Assembly: GCA_964059195.1 (NCBI GenBank)
Contig: CAXKWD010000009.1
Location: 91,113,432-91,177,431, forward strand
Direction of reading: 5' to 3'
Length of the DNA: 64,000 nucleotides
Source: Ectobius pallidus
Taxonomy: Eukaryota; Arthropoda; Insecta; Blattodea; Ectobiidae
Below, in pieces: positions 10,764-22,595 of the stretch. Both the position numbers and the translations under genes were made by a program. Under the pieces are notes generated by a model that was not told where the DNA came from, ran no database searches, and worked only from the letters and a program-made list of their open reading frames with translations. The first letter of the stretch is position 1. The number at the start of each line of letters is the position of its first letter.

Positions 10764-11871
10764 AAACCATTTGAATCCAATATCATACGTTTAGGATGCA
10801 AAACAGAAGCTAATGAAGCTAATAAAGACTGAGGAGTACATATACTTGTATTTGTGAAAATATTCACATGGAGCACACTTCATGAGCCTTATTGGGTGAA
10901 CTTGTGATGAAAAAATGGTTCAAAAAGTGATTTTTTAAATTCCATATCAATGCAATTCAATGTAGATTTATTAAAAACAGCATTGCACTATGACATCTGA
11001 CAGCTGATCGGCATCCATTTTACTTTCTCGCATATACGTAGTGTAGTGAAAGTATTGGCTCTAATGGTTGTAATAAAACTGAAAATTTGGAACCTCCTAT
11101 TTATGACTAATGAAATAGATATATTTGTTTTTATATAAATTTACTTAGAGGGTAGTTTACTCGTGTCCATTTTCGATTCACCTGCATAAAACATCTTTAT
11201 TGTTTATAGCAATTATTTTACAACCAATTTAAACCCCTTTTTTCGTTTACTGAATACTGTGATTTTTATATTTATTAGGTTCAAAGTGTAATAAGTAATA
11301 ACTTAGACGTTATTGATTATATTCGCATGAAATTTTCAGAGACTCCTCAGGATGCTTTAATAAACAGATCCACCATACTGATTTTCAATATTCACATTAT
11401 TTTCACATTAAGGATATGTAATGTATGCTATTTTTATGAAATTTAGAAAGTTAAAATGTCATAATTTTTTTAATATCCGAATACGAATATGAAAATTTAG
11501 CCGGGTGGATTTTTATGGCATTTATTAGCTTTATTTCTAGCCCCAAACTAATTTCTTTGTGAAAGTATGTAGAAGTTATGACATTTTCCATCCGCGTCTA
11601 CATTTCTATTGTTTTCTTACTGTGGGTAACGAACCAGTGGTCCTGAAACTGAAATAAATGTTTTATTCCTGATTTGTATGCTATTTGAACATAATCATTC
11701 ATTGCAATATTTCCTAAGTGAAAGAAGATTGAAAATAAAATGTCATATGCCCCTTAATGAGCATATTTTAAGAACAATATAATTAGTTCATTTATTTTTT
11801 CCCACTATACCTCCGTTGCTGAAGACTTGAGCATTAAAATTTAATCATGCCTATAGAGATAAGTGCAAATA
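10764..11871. other. unidentified block interrupting the satellite (left part)
   Basis: The satellite stops after 'ctgttcagttt' and resumes near 12380 with 'taaagaggaacat', so 10764-12379 looks like an insertion of about 1.6 kb. This part is AT-rich with no recognisable coding segment and no clear terminal repeats. Confidence 0.5.
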
Positions 11872-11980
11872 TTTATTATTATTGTTATCACTATTACAAT
11901 TATTATTATCATCATCATTATTATTATCATCATTATTATTATCATCATCATTATTATTATCATCATTACTGTTATTATAA
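11872..11980. repeat. (ATT/ATC)n microsatellite
   Basis: Interrupted ATT/ATC trinucleotide tract; it gives a meaningless polyisoleucine frame. Confidence 0.9.
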
Positions 11981-11996
11981 TTAATGTTATTGACAT

Positions 11997-12262
11997 ACGT
12001 CGTGGCGAAGTGGTTCAGGCAATGCGCTATAATCAGGAAGGTTGCGGGCTCGATTCCCGTAGAGGTTGTTGAGATTTTTCAGTTAGCCCAAACCTTCTGG
12101 TGGTACTATGGGCTGGGGTAGACTCAGCCTCTAACAGAAATTAGTACCAGGAGCAATCATGGGGGTAAAGGCAGCCATGGACCGAATGTCTAAAATCGGG
12201 GAGCCTCAACCTCCTGGAAACCTCTGGGCCTCCATGGCCTGTATAGGACACACTTCACTTTT
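11997..12262 (+). mobile_element. tRNA-derived SINE, family A copy 1
   Basis: The tRNA-like head has an A box near GTGGCGAAGTGGTTCAGGC and B box GGGCTCGATTCCC. The body carries the family landmarks 'cttctggtgg', 'gactcagcc', 'accaggagcaat' and 'gagcctcaacctcctgga', shared with the copies at 33.3, 42.8, 44.6 and 45.1 kb. It lies inside the block that interrupts the satellite. Confidence 0.85.
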
Positions 12263-12379
12263 ACTTTACATACGGGTAATCTTGCATTTTTCGGTTTTTA
12301 TGTACTAATATGACCTATATAATGAAATTTATCTACATATAGGACATTTTGAATATTCACCAAATTGTGGGCCTGGATG

Positions 12380-12905
12380 TGTTAAAGAGGAACATATGTA
12401 TTCCAGAGCGATCCAACTCACAAGTACAGATGTTAATACAGGGCTTCCCTACTCCAGCGTCGCTTTTACTTCCTCGATATGGACCCATCTCAAGGAATCC
12501 TCAGGGTCCATGAACTTCGCTGGGACGCCGTTTCGGTACTGACTTATAATAAGTTTTCGTCTTCCGCAGAAAATTGTAACATAATAAAAAATGAAACTGA
12601 AGCAAGTTTACAATCTGAATAGTTCACTTGGCAAAGATCACGACACCTTACTCTTCAGCATAAGGCCATGAATCCTTCATCTGAACTATTCAGTTATAAA
12701 AGAGGAAAATACAGACACCTGAGTGATGCTACTCACTAGTATTAAAGTTATACGGAGCTTCCCTACTGCAGCGTCGCTTTCATTTTCTCGCCATGGACCC
12801 ATCTCTCGTAATCTTCAGGGTCCATGACCTCCGCCGGGACGCTGGTTCGGTACTGACTTGGAAGAAGTCTGCGTCTTCCGCAGATGACTTCAACATAATA
12901 TAAAA
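12380..12905 (+). repeat. satellite array, two diverged units
   Basis: Landmarks AGGGCTTCCCTACT (12440) and its variant at about 12753 show two more units. Each has only one recognisable 45-bp copy ('atggacccatctc'), and both are more diverged than the central units, as expected at an array edge. Confidence 0.85.
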
Positions 12906-13782
12906 ATTTAATTTTGTTTCTATGGTTTTGTTGTTTTTGTTGTTCTGTCTTATTTTACAACGGTGTTGGTATTTCTATGGTTTTAATAAAAATCATGACG
13001 TTGCTCAGGAAACAGACTGTATTTTTTTCCCCTCTAAAATATGATTATAGGCCTATGAATATTTTACTTGTAAACTCGTTATTTCGACCTAAAAACAATA
13101 AAGCGGCTACATAGGGGTCTCTTTCAATTCGGAGAAACCATTTATATACCCAACAGTGATTTTATGTCTAAACTGTCATTTCATAATTTTAGAAAAATGT
13201 ATTAATTCTGTTAATATTTGTATTATGTTCTCTATGTCTGTTCCCTGTAGCTACCAATGTTTTCCTGACATTTATATTATTCCCTTTATTGTATTTTTTT
13301 CTCTTGTAACTCAGTTTTTTATCTTGTAAAGTTGCGTTGGTAGCTTCGTAATATGCAATCCCGGAATTGAGAAAGCTGTAGTATGTTCTAGAAATATAAC
13401 TATCCAGATATATGAATTATTTGTGAGATGATTTTTAATCACTTCTAGAAAATTCTAACTGTTTCAGGGGTTTTGGATATAGGGTACAATCCAACTTGGC
13501 ATCAAGTTCTTCATTTCCCTTGAACTTAACGATATGGCCTCATCCGTAGGAGAGGAGAACGCCATCCATTTTCACTGAATGCTGCCAAACTTTCAGGATT
13601 GAAAGCCTCTTTTACTAGCTTCAATATCACAGTAAGATTCTGGTTGAATCACGGATTAATATTATTTTCAATATCTTTGACTCCAAATTTTGGACCACTA
13701 AACTGTGATTATTAGCCTATGAATAATGACAAATGGTATTATGTTGGCCAGGAGTAAAATGTAACAAAATAATAATATAAAA
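12906..13782. other. unassigned AT-rich DNA
   Basis: No recognised element or coding segment. One TAGGCCTA palindrome at 13048. Confidence 0.45.
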
Positions 13783-14558
13783 TCTACTCTTATATAATTC
13801 AACGGCCCTAAATAGCGTGCTCACTCGCTCCCCCACTTCGTGAGACATCGGGTATACCCGGCGATGTTGGTCTCTCGCAGTCTAAACTTTCACGAATAGT
13901 ACAAAATTAGGAAAACCGTTTCTTTATTATATAAGGCCTAAGTGAAATGAACACATTGAAGAAATATTCTAATGTTATTTTTACTTACAATTTTCATAGC
14001 TCTGAACCACATACATTTTTAATGAACTGCCAGTGAAAATTTCTTAAAAATCCTGAAGTCAATTAATAATGGCGAGTGAAGCCGCGGGGACCAACTATAA
14101 TATATTAATAATATATACTAATAATAATAATATATATACTATATTTTAATAATATATAGTTTAACCCTGGAAGTATCGCAGCCAATAAAAATCCAAACAA
14201 ACCATTCCTTCCCTTGAAAAATTATACAATTTCTGAAAATTACAATGAATTTATCAAATAAAATTCACATCATATTCATCTGTCAACAAACAGTTGAGAA
14301 ACAATACGTATTATGTGTCCACAGATAACTTTGGAACTGCATAATCGAATCTGAGATCATTTTCCCAAGCGGCGCTTTCTAATCGTGGAATGTACTCTAA
14401 AGCCAGAATTTTAGCTGTTTCATTAATTATTAATGGTGTAGTTTATGAATGATTCGCGTGCAAGTGTTAATAAATATAATGCTTTAATAATTTTAATATG
14501 TTCTTAATTTTTAATTTTTCAATTAATTATCGTGGGCGAAGCCGCGGGCACCTGCTAG
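13783..14558 (+). mobile_element. Helitron-like non-autonomous element, family C copy 1
   Basis: Left end TCTACTCTTATATAATTC after A13782; right end GGGCGAAGCCGCGGGCAC hairpin region then CTAG (14555-14558) before T14559. The 776-bp length and ends match the copy at 37984-38757. It contains an AT-rich TATATTAATA tract near 14100-14160 missing from the other copy. No coding capacity. Confidence 0.85.
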
Positions 14559-15001
14559 TATAGATATATAATAAGCTTCCAAAACATTAAATTATTATGT
14601 ATTCGAAGCAAATGCAAATCTTTCAAAGATCTCACAAGGCATTTTTAATGGTTCACAGCTTCTATAATTTGGATGAATATTTCCAGCTTGAATAAGTTGC
14701 AGTATTATATATTATAACACGCTTTTATATAGTGATCTGACGTGTTCTATATCCTTGACATTCGCTCAACACAAGATCTACAAAACAAGATAACTACATC
14801 TACATCACACAATATTTCTGGGAGATCCTTTGAGATTACTTACAAGATGAAGTTTCATCATAGACCCACGATATCACTAGCACCCTGCATTTTATCTTCA
14901 GGTTGTGTGAGTTAAAGTGACGATTATGATGTAGCTGGGCCTTGGGGCACTAATGCACTAAAGCCTACAAACACCTCAGCTGCTTTCTGTTGATGTCACG
15001 A
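14559..15001. other. unassigned AT-rich DNA
   Basis: No recognised element. It lies directly upstream of the candidate promoter at 15.0 kb. Confidence 0.4.
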
Positions 15002-15106
15002 TGACGTCAATCGGTAGTTTGGGCGCGTAAAACCGTTAAAGTGGCGCATTTCTATCAGTTGTGAATTAGTGGTTGTACATCGAGGATCGAATCCGTGCCC
15101 GTAAGT
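15002..15106 (+). promoter_or_regulatory. candidate core promoter with short first exon and splice donor
   Basis: A perfect CRE-type palindrome TGACGTCA is at 15002-15009. An arthropod-type initiator TCAGTT has its A at 15057. At exactly +28 to +33 lies GGATCG, which fits the downstream promoter element consensus RGWYV. A strong 5' splice site GTAAGT follows at 15101, giving a 44-base noncoding first exon. The segment is visibly richer in CpG than its surroundings. The motif spacing is seen directly; the promoter role is inference. No downstream exon could be identified, so the gene is unknown. Confidence 0.4.
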
Positions 15107-15714
15107 GATTACAGTATGTGTTGTGATTTGTAATCACTATTATGCTAGATACTTCAAACAAAGATTTTTCAAGTTTTTCAGTAGTGTTTAATACTTTGTT
15201 CTTCTTATAAATTCCCAGTCTCAGACTCTATTCCTTTTGTGTTTTTGATTTACTGTATTTTTGTCCTTAAGTGGATACACGAACTTTTATCTGGTAAATG
15301 AACTAGAAACTTTCCAATATAAATGAGCGAAATGATATTAGATAGGTCTTCGTTTTCAACAAGAGCAACCCAAGAGCAAGAGCTTATTTTATTTACGCTA
15401 TTTCAGATTTAGATTTATTTCGTCCGATGAGATCAATACTCGACTGATACTGGACACGTCATTTACGTCTACATACTAGAAACCACATTTTTACAATAAT
15501 GCTGAGTCTTCAGGAACTTAAATATGGTTATATTTACAAAGTACCTATGTTTCACAACTACAAACAGAGTTAACAAATTACTTAAAGTTAGCAATATACA
15601 GTATATTTTACAACTTGAATGTTTAAAAGCGGTATGTTACAATTCATTGACCCATCAACACCTCAACACCGATTCCAATATATAATATGCACCACCTCAA
15701 ACCTTTAACTAGAC
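15107..15714. other. unassigned AT-rich DNA
   Basis: No repeats, coding motifs or terminal inverted repeats recognised. If the promoter at 15.06 kb is real this would be the start of its first intron. Confidence 0.4.
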
Positions 15715-15890
15715 ACCATAGTAATACCAATAGCAAAATATCTTCTTCCTCTTCTTCAGATCATAGTAATAGCAATAGTGCAATCTACTAGTAAAGTAGC
15801 TTCTTCTTCCTTTTCTTCACAAAGTACCAAAAACATTCTTATCAATAATAAAATAGTATCTTCTTCCTCTTCATCACAGATGTATCTTAA
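15715..15890 (+). repeat. short minisatellite, CTTCTTCCTCTTCTTC motif
   Basis: Three imperfect units of about 60 bases, each with 'caatagcaaaata' followed by CTTCTTCCTCTTCTTC and 'cagat'. A further unit of the same kind sits at 17089-17131, on the other side of the retrotransposon. Confidence 0.75.
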
Positions 15891-15901
15891 AGTGCCATAA
15901 A

Positions 15902-17082
15902 TATTATTTATTTATTTATTGTAAGAAAACCCCAGCGAGCAAAGCTCACCTTAAGGGGCTATATACAACATTACATGCATTGTGATACATAAATTTTCAA
16001 TTACAAATAACTTATAAATATACAAGAGGTGCAATATATACAAGAGGTACAAGGTACAGAATATAGGAACACAAAACAAAATGACTTGATTTTAAGAGTG
16101 AAGTGAAATGATAGATGATGAAGGGAAACATAGTTACATAGTATAATAGTGATCAATATACAGTATCTATTTATTACTATATCAAAGAACTTAATTAATC
16201 TTAGATTTTAAAAAGAGTTTTATTTGTGATTTAAATTTGTTATAATTTAATATATTCTTTTGTTCTTGTGGTAATTCATTATATGTTTTGATCAAATAAT
16301 ATTTTAATCCCTTTGTCCCATAAGTTACAGTTGAAGAATGTGTGAGGTATATGTTCTGTTTTTGCCTTGTTTCATAGTTATGAATGTCTTTGTTATATTC
16401 TATTGGAAAATTACTGTGGATGTTACCATGTACTACTCTGTGCATATATGTAATGGCATTTACTTTAACTAAGGTCTCAAACGGCAAGATTTTCGATTGT
16501 TCATAAAGAATGCGAGTTGGTGTCAAATAATGTGCACCTAGTAAAATTCTGATTGCTCTATTCTGAAGTACTCTTAATGGTTGAAGATCCATTTTATGAA
16601 AACGACCCCAGATAAATAACATGTAAGTTATGTGAGACTGTATTAGTGAATAATATAAGGATCTCAAGCCAGGAGTTGACAATATTCCCCTTATTCGCCT
16701 AAATATCCCTATAACTGGAGAAATTTTGCTACATATATTGTTGATGTGTCCTTTCCAAGTTAAATGTTGGTCTATAGTTAGGCCTAAAAATTTAGTATCC
16801 GTTACTCGCTTTATGTGCTTATTGTCATTTACTAACTCTTTAGAAATACCTAAGTGTGTGTTTGGCTTATGAAAGACCATATATGCTGTCTTTTGGGCAT
16901 TTAATGATAATTTATTTTGACTTAACCATTTTGTTAGAATTTTGAGATCTTCATGCATATATGATAATAATCCATCAACTGTATCACCAACATAAAAAAT
17001 AGCCTACTAGTATCATCAGCAAAAAGTGAAGGTATGCCATGTAAAGGTAAGGTCTGAATATCATTTACATATATTCTCACCA
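15902..17082 (-). mobile_element. 5'-truncated non-LTR retrotransposon (Jockey/CR1-type)
   Basis: Minus-strand element ending at its 3' end in a tandem AATAAATA-type tail (15902-15920), with a 3' UTR that includes 'gccccttaaggtgagctttg'. Its coding part is described under 16191-17080. The 5' end is truncated just upstream of the catalytic FADD motif. It interrupts a short minisatellite whose units flank it on both sides. Confidence 0.85.
16191..17080 (-). pseudogene. reverse transcriptase, C-terminal part, frameshifted
   Basis: Non-LTR reverse transcriptase used for target-primed reverse transcription. The minus strand first reads PLHGIPSLFADDTS, containing the catalytic FADD motif (17012-17023), then changes frame within about ten bases and continues from AIFYVGDTVDGLLSYMHEDL through WLSQNKLSLNAQKTAYMVFH, KFLGLTIDQHLTWKGHI and the C-terminal NELPQEQKNILNYNKFKSQI to a stop at 16191. 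This is the usual order of palm end, thumb and C-terminal tail in Jockey/CR1-type proteins. From the frameshift on, about 270 codons are open. Fingers, most of the palm, endonuclease and ORF1 are missing, so it is inactive. Confidence 0.88.
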
Positions 17083-17131
17083 ATACTAAAATAGCTTCTT
17101 CTTCCTCTTCTTCTCAGATGTTTCGCATAAA
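17083..17131 (+). repeat. minisatellite unit right of the retrotransposon
   Basis: 'caatactaaaatagcttctt' followed by CCTCTTCTTCTCAGATGT, nearly identical to 15841-15881, consistent with the retrotransposon having landed in the array. Confidence 0.7.
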
Positions 17132-18321
17132 TAATCTTACTCTATGTGCGGAATGGAAGTAAACATCTAACTGAGCTTGTCGCACTATCGTGAAGTATGC
17201 ACTGATACGATTAACCAATGAAACGACAGGACACAGTTAGTCAAGGCATGTCTATTGTTTACTTTTGCTCCTTACACATCTTTCATCAAGTATAGGCGCT
17301 ATTGTTTTGACGAGTCTCATATCGCACAGCCAAACATAAGGTCATATTATGAGGCTTTCCTACAAAGGAGTGTTTACTTCATTAACCCTATCAAAGTCAA
17401 ATCAATTATCATAGGTAATCTCGAGTAGCATTTATTAAGACTAGTTCATGAATAAAATATAACGGAGTTTGTAAATAATAATTTCCTTACTTTGTTCTCA
17501 ATATTCTGCCCGCTGTGAGATCAGGCATACTACATTAATGAACAGTCCATGCATCGATTCCAGTTCCCAATGCTACCAATAGTGCCTTACCACAGGATGG
17601 AGTGTGTCAGCATATCAGAACGCTACAAAAGCACAAAAAACCAGTTTGCAAGGAATTAAAATTGTGTTTTAATCAATGGACATTTATATTATTTCAATTT
17701 CCAAGGAAGTTATGTTGCATAAAACAGTGTGTTTTCATTCTGTTCACTGGCACGTTGATTCCTTACGTGTCCAGTAACGAGCTGACGTTTTATCGGATAA
17801 AATTGCATCTTTGCGACTCTAGGAAGCATGTTATGAGATAAACGACCGTGATTGGTCTATATCCGAGAAATTCCTATTGGTATGAATGGAATAGCCAAGT
17901 AAATTCATCAGTGAGCTCTAAGTTTGAAATCGGTAAAAAATATTGTGCGCTATTAGATGGCTTATATGAATAGCAATTTTAGCATGTGGAAAGAAAACCT
18001 GTTATAGGCTAATATATAGGCCTAAATCACTATGCTGTTAAACTTAAATTTCTGCTTTTATACAGTTTTTGAGGCGACGCAAATAGTCTCTAGGTGAGTA
18101 GTAGGGAAAAGGATAATCATAATATTATTTCGAAATACAAGGCAAGATAGAACTTGTGTGAGATCAGAAACATTGAGGACAACGGAGGTGGTGCTTGTAG
18201 AATATTTGTTTATTTCTCAATGTTGTCATTTAGTTAGGGAAGAATGTGGTTAAATATTTTAAAAGTACACATAGAGCAATATCCAAACCAAGTACAGTAT
18301 ATCACTTTCAGAATTTCTTAT
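17132..18321. other. unassigned DNA
   Basis: No recognised coding or mobile sequence. One TAGGCCTA at 18017. Confidence 0.4.
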
Positions 18322-18520
18322 GTCAGCCTGGAAGAAACAGTGGTCAGGCAATGATTTTTGTTCCCAAGTTTGCGGGTTCGAAACCAACTCAGATCGATGA
18401 CATTTATGAGTACGTAAGTGCGACAGTCCCAAATCTAGAGAACTCCTATAGGGCAATCGGTACATCGGCGACCGGTTACAGACCTAAATAGCAATGAGCA
18501 ACCACCATTAAGTAATCTCA
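18322..18520 (+). mobile_element. tRNA-derived SINE, family C, diverged copy
   Basis: B-box-like GCGGGTTCGAAACC near 18373, then 'gatcgatgacatttatgagt', 'gaactcct', 'cggcgaccggttacagacct'. These match the better-preserved copy at 29418-29660 in the same order. Confidence 0.6.
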
Positions 18521-19884
18521 ACAAGCATGCAAATTAAGAAATGTATGCTTAAAATGTACCACCTTATACCACAAACTTAATATTGCAGATAGTTTTTATC
18601 GTGATATACGGGTGCTAATAATATTGTTTTCATCTCCTGCTGAATTAATATTTATGGGAATATTCCTGGTTTGAACTTACAACTAAATATTTGTCAAATT
18701 AACACTTGTTATGAACTAAAATCTAAAAAATTAACAGTTTTTCAATGCGTACAAAATTATTAAAATCTCAAAACAATTTAAAAGGTTTAAGTTACAGTTT
18801 TTTACAACACATATAAACTTATTAAAGCCTTAAAAACAATTTAGAATGTATATATATATATTTATAAGATAGTACAGATTACAGTCCTAGTTACACTGAT
18901 AGTCTATATATCAATAAATTCCTTTGTAGTTTTAATAATTTCACCAAGCATGTCGATATTGGATTTAAAATTGTGGTAACCATAAGTAAATGACAACAGT
19001 GTCCATCCTATACTATATGCTCCAGATGTCTTTACAAATTGTCAGTTGAATCGATGCTGGATGTTGATAATAATTTATCAATCATGATACAAATTAAGAA
19101 TTTATCCTAAGATTCGAGATAGTTCCTTCGCTTTGTAGCCTACCTTCTTTTATGTTTGTTGTCGGGAATAGTTTAGTGTAGAGTGGTTAACACCTTAAGA
19201 ATGATAATTATTTAAATGAAGGTTCATGTTAATATTAAAACCTTGACAATGGTTCACTTCCTGTTCTCATGAGATAAATGTATAATGACAATCTTCACGG
19301 TCACCTCCCACTCTCTGTTAGCAAATCTGCTACATCTTGCCCTTTGTAGGCTACTTGGCGTGTAAGGAAAACAATGGTAATATATTGTGCTAACAAGAGA
19401 TGCAATAAATCCTAGTGTAGAAACATACGGTCAGTTTTTCAAACTTTGTTTGTCTTGGTATTCGTCAATAGAACTTAAGTTGAAAATCCACACGAGAGCC
19501 ATGGAATCCCTTACGATTGATAGAGCTAGGAATTTTAGGTGCAGCACCTTAATTTCTGTTTGCTGTTGGAAATGACCAAATTAGCTTGTCTTGCAAAGAA
19601 AACATTAAATGAACGCTCCCTAATTGTTTTGGTTGCATTCTTTTGCGCCTCTTCTCAATGCGAACATTTTTTCTGTACTTTTTCCTCAATGTCGGCACCT
19701 TTTAATACATTTTCTGGCTCCTTTGTCACATTTTATTCCTATGTTTTTATTTGAGAATTTTCTACAATACAGTAGTATTCCTTTGACTCACACGTCCATA
19801 TACATTTTTCTTCCACATTACTCGATTTTGTGCATATTCCTCTTCTAGCCATGCTCCTCTGTACACTATTAATTCAGTTTCTCT
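18521..19884. other. unassigned AT-rich DNA with a small tandem duplication
   Basis: Positions about 18733-18783 and 18796-18848 are a diverged direct repeat of roughly 62 bases (shared 'acagttttt' and 'aaaacaattta'). Otherwise nothing was recognised; the open frames at 19.4-19.85 kb overlap in several phases and show no motif. Confidence 0.4.
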
Positions 19885-20010
19885 AAGTTTTCCCGTTTCC
19901 CCGTTTCCCATTGCCCTCAGCTTTCCAGTTTAGCTTCATCCTGGGGAATCTGTCATCTGTCATCCTTTTATATGCCCAAACCATTTCAGTCTTCTTAGCC
20001 AAAACCCCTG
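19885..20010 (-). pseudogene. possible retrotransposon C-terminal remnant
   Basis: The minus strand gives KWFGHIKRMTDDRFP-like wording with small changes ('KTEMVWAYKRMTDD'), resembling the 'W.GH..RM' C-terminal block of RTE-type proteins, followed by a lysine/arginine-rich stretch. Short and weak. Confidence 0.3.
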
Positions 20011-20871
20011 ATTTTCAGGATGTTGCAATACTCCGTTAAAATAACTCGTAAATCCGTTATTCCGAGGATGTTACAATACAATAGACGACTTATAATACTC
20101 CGTTCAGCTTGTAAATAAAGTTATTATTCACTTATTCTTACTTACCTACTTACTTAGTCAGTTAATTTAAATCCGTTGCACCTCCAACGGCACGTCCCAA
20201 GTAGAAATACGATTGGGTCTTCTACAAAATTCAGAGGGATGCACTATATTCTAAATGGATTAAAAAAGTAAAACTCATTTGAAGGCTTTACTTCCCTATT
20301 GCTTCCAGGTTCATATTATTATATAAATTCAAGATTCATTTTCTTCCTGTGGATCGAATACAAATAGGCTATAAATACTGGTATTTTATTTTGTATAATC
20401 TCTGTAAATGTACAGTGGTTCATTGTTTAATGTAGTTATTAGCAAATATACTTTTAATAGTTTGTAATATTTGCTTATATTTTTGTAATTTATGACCAAA
20501 TTGTATTTTTTGGACAGTATTATAATTTTTGGCTCATGAAGCCCAATAAAAGAGAAAACAAATCTCACAGAATCGGAGAATTGAAAACAATGAATGGTTG
20601 ACCAGAATGCAGCATTAGAAATGATCTCTCAATTTGTTCAGTTCAGTATCAATGAAATCTCTTTCTTCCTGGAATTTATAATAATAAATTCATAAAAGGC
20701 ATAGATCTGCAGATTTTTTTTTCATTTATTTTCAATCGTTCAGCATTACATTGCTGTATCAGATTGCCGATGACCACTGGAGATTTTTAACGGTATTAAA
20801 ATTCTCGCTTTAGAGATGAGTCACTGTTTGACCCCTCACTCACTTCAAATTATGCTATGAAATTATCTGAC
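20011..20871. other. unassigned AT-rich DNA
   Basis: Nothing recognised. Confidence 0.4.
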
Positions 20872-20879
20872 ATATGAAC

Positions 20880-21311
20880 CATAGGCGTACCGAGGGGGGG
20901 TTTTGGGGGTTTGAAACCCCCCCCCATTGATTAAAAAAAGGAAAATTATATATTTATTTTAAGTCTGCTCATAAATTACTTAATACAAGTATAAAGCGTG
21001 GGAAGCTTAAAACTCGTTATTTTACGTCTTAATTTTTTTAATTTTCCGGGGGAGAACCCCGGAAGCTTAAAACTCGTTATTTTGCGTCTTGATTTTTAAA
21101 ATGTTCCTTGGGAGAACCCCCGGAAGCTTAAAACTCGTTATTTTGCGCCTTAATTTTTAAAATTTTCCGGGGGTAAACCCCCGGAAGCTTAAAACTCGTT
21201 TATTTGCGTCTCAATTTTTTCAATTTTCCGGGGGAGAACCCCCGGACCCCCCTCTCCCTGGGGGGTATTCCTTTATAACCCCCCCATATGGTTGGCCTGG
21301 TTACGCCTATG
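20880..21311 (+). mobile_element. G-rich TIR element, copy 1 of a head-to-tail dimer
   Basis: Ends CATAGGCGTACC and GGTTACGCCTATG form terminal inverted repeats. Inside are G and C runs and four tandem copies of a roughly 60-bp unit with landmarks GGAAGCTTAAAACTCGTT and 'ttttccggggg'. With copy 2 it is bracketed by an 8-bp direct repeat ATATGAAC (20872-20879 and 21725-21732), a length typical of hAT-type insertion. No coding capacity. Confidence 0.8.
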
Positions 21312-21312
21312 C

Positions 21313-21724
21313 CATAGGCGTACCGAGGGGGGGGTTTGGGGGTTTGAACCCCCCCCCATTGATTAAAAAAAGGAAAATTATATATTTATTTTAAGTCTGC
21401 TCATAAATTACTTAATACAAGTATAAAGCGTGGGAAGCTTAAAACTCGTTATTTTGCGTCTTAATTTTTTTAATTTTCCGGGGGAGAACCCCGGAAGCTT
21501 AAAACTCGTTATTTTGCGTCTTGATTTTTAAAATTTTTCGTGGGAGAACCCCCGGAAGCTTAAAACTCGTTATTTTGCGTCTTAATTTTTAAAATTTTCC
21601 GGGGGTTCGTTTATTTGCGTCTCAATGTTTTCAATTTTCCGGGGGAGAATCCCCGGACCCCCCTCTCCCTGGGGGGTATTCCTTTATAACCCCCCCCCAT
21701 ATGGTCGGCCTGGTTACGCCTATG
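21313..21724 (+). mobile_element. G-rich TIR element, copy 2 of the dimer
   Basis: Same ends and internal units as copy 1, from which it is separated by one base. One internal 60-bp unit is shortened (junction 'gggggttcgtttatttgcg'). Only the outer edges of the pair carry the ATATGAAC duplication, so either a dimer inserted or one copy duplicated in place. Confidence 0.8.
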
Positions 21725-21732
21725 ATATGAAC

Positions 21733-22560
21733 ATATAAACATAATTAAAATACTATATCTTGTGGCAATCGACGTCTAAGCCGCCGTGCATTATGTGCCT
21801 TTCGTCCAAGGCCATAATACTGTGCCCCTGAAACATGTTCTAGATTATTAAGAATTTTTTTGTTAGGTTAGAAATATGTTCATGAATATAACTTACTCTA
21901 CACCGAGTTCACTTTGTTACAGAGTTGTGTTTTATATAACTTACTGTATCCCTTATAACCAGGCCACAAAGTTACATGTAGACAACAGAGAGACATTGTG
22001 CTAGTGAACGGAAGTTTCAAAACGTGACAGTTGTTCCAGGAAAAACCACAACTACAGCAGCACACTGGAGTGCGTGTGACATCAGAAACACCTATCGAAG
22101 CCCCTGAGGCCTTTCACGCCTTTTCGTCGTTAAGTAAAGCCTTATAATTATGCGGACACACACGCGTACAGCAGATGCGAGTGTCTACTTTTCCCAGTCA
22201 AGTGTAAGTTACATTGTTTTCTCGTATTTAAATTAAACGCGATCTGTAATTGGCACTTCACGTACAATTACATGTCATTAGTATGCTCTTTTTCATTTCA
22301 CAACCATACGTTTGACGTATGTGAGAGAACATTTGTTTAAAGACACTTGCCACTAAGTTAAATGACAGTTTTGAAGAGCTTTCTCGTTGTCTGCCTCATT
22401 ATATAAGATAAAATGTGATGGAAGAGTAGTTCTTTTTTGTCTCCTTTAGGCCTACTCCTTTATGTTTGTCGACTTTCTTGAAAATACGAGTAGATATAAA
22501 TAATAATAGTAATAATAGTTGGTATTGTAGTAGTGGGCCTAGGTAGGCTATTCCTTTTTC

Positions 22561-22562
<2 letters not shown>
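21733..22562. other. unassigned DNA
   Basis: No coding or mobile feature recognised; somewhat higher GC near 22060-22200. One TAGGCCTA at 22447. Confidence 0.4.

Positions 22563-22595
<33 letters not shown>

Noticed and set aside
18066..18093. Possible 28-base micro-exon between a pyrimidine-rich acceptor and GTGAGT
   Set aside because: The splice-site words occur by chance at this frequency in 64 kb and no neighbouring exon or coding motif supports it.
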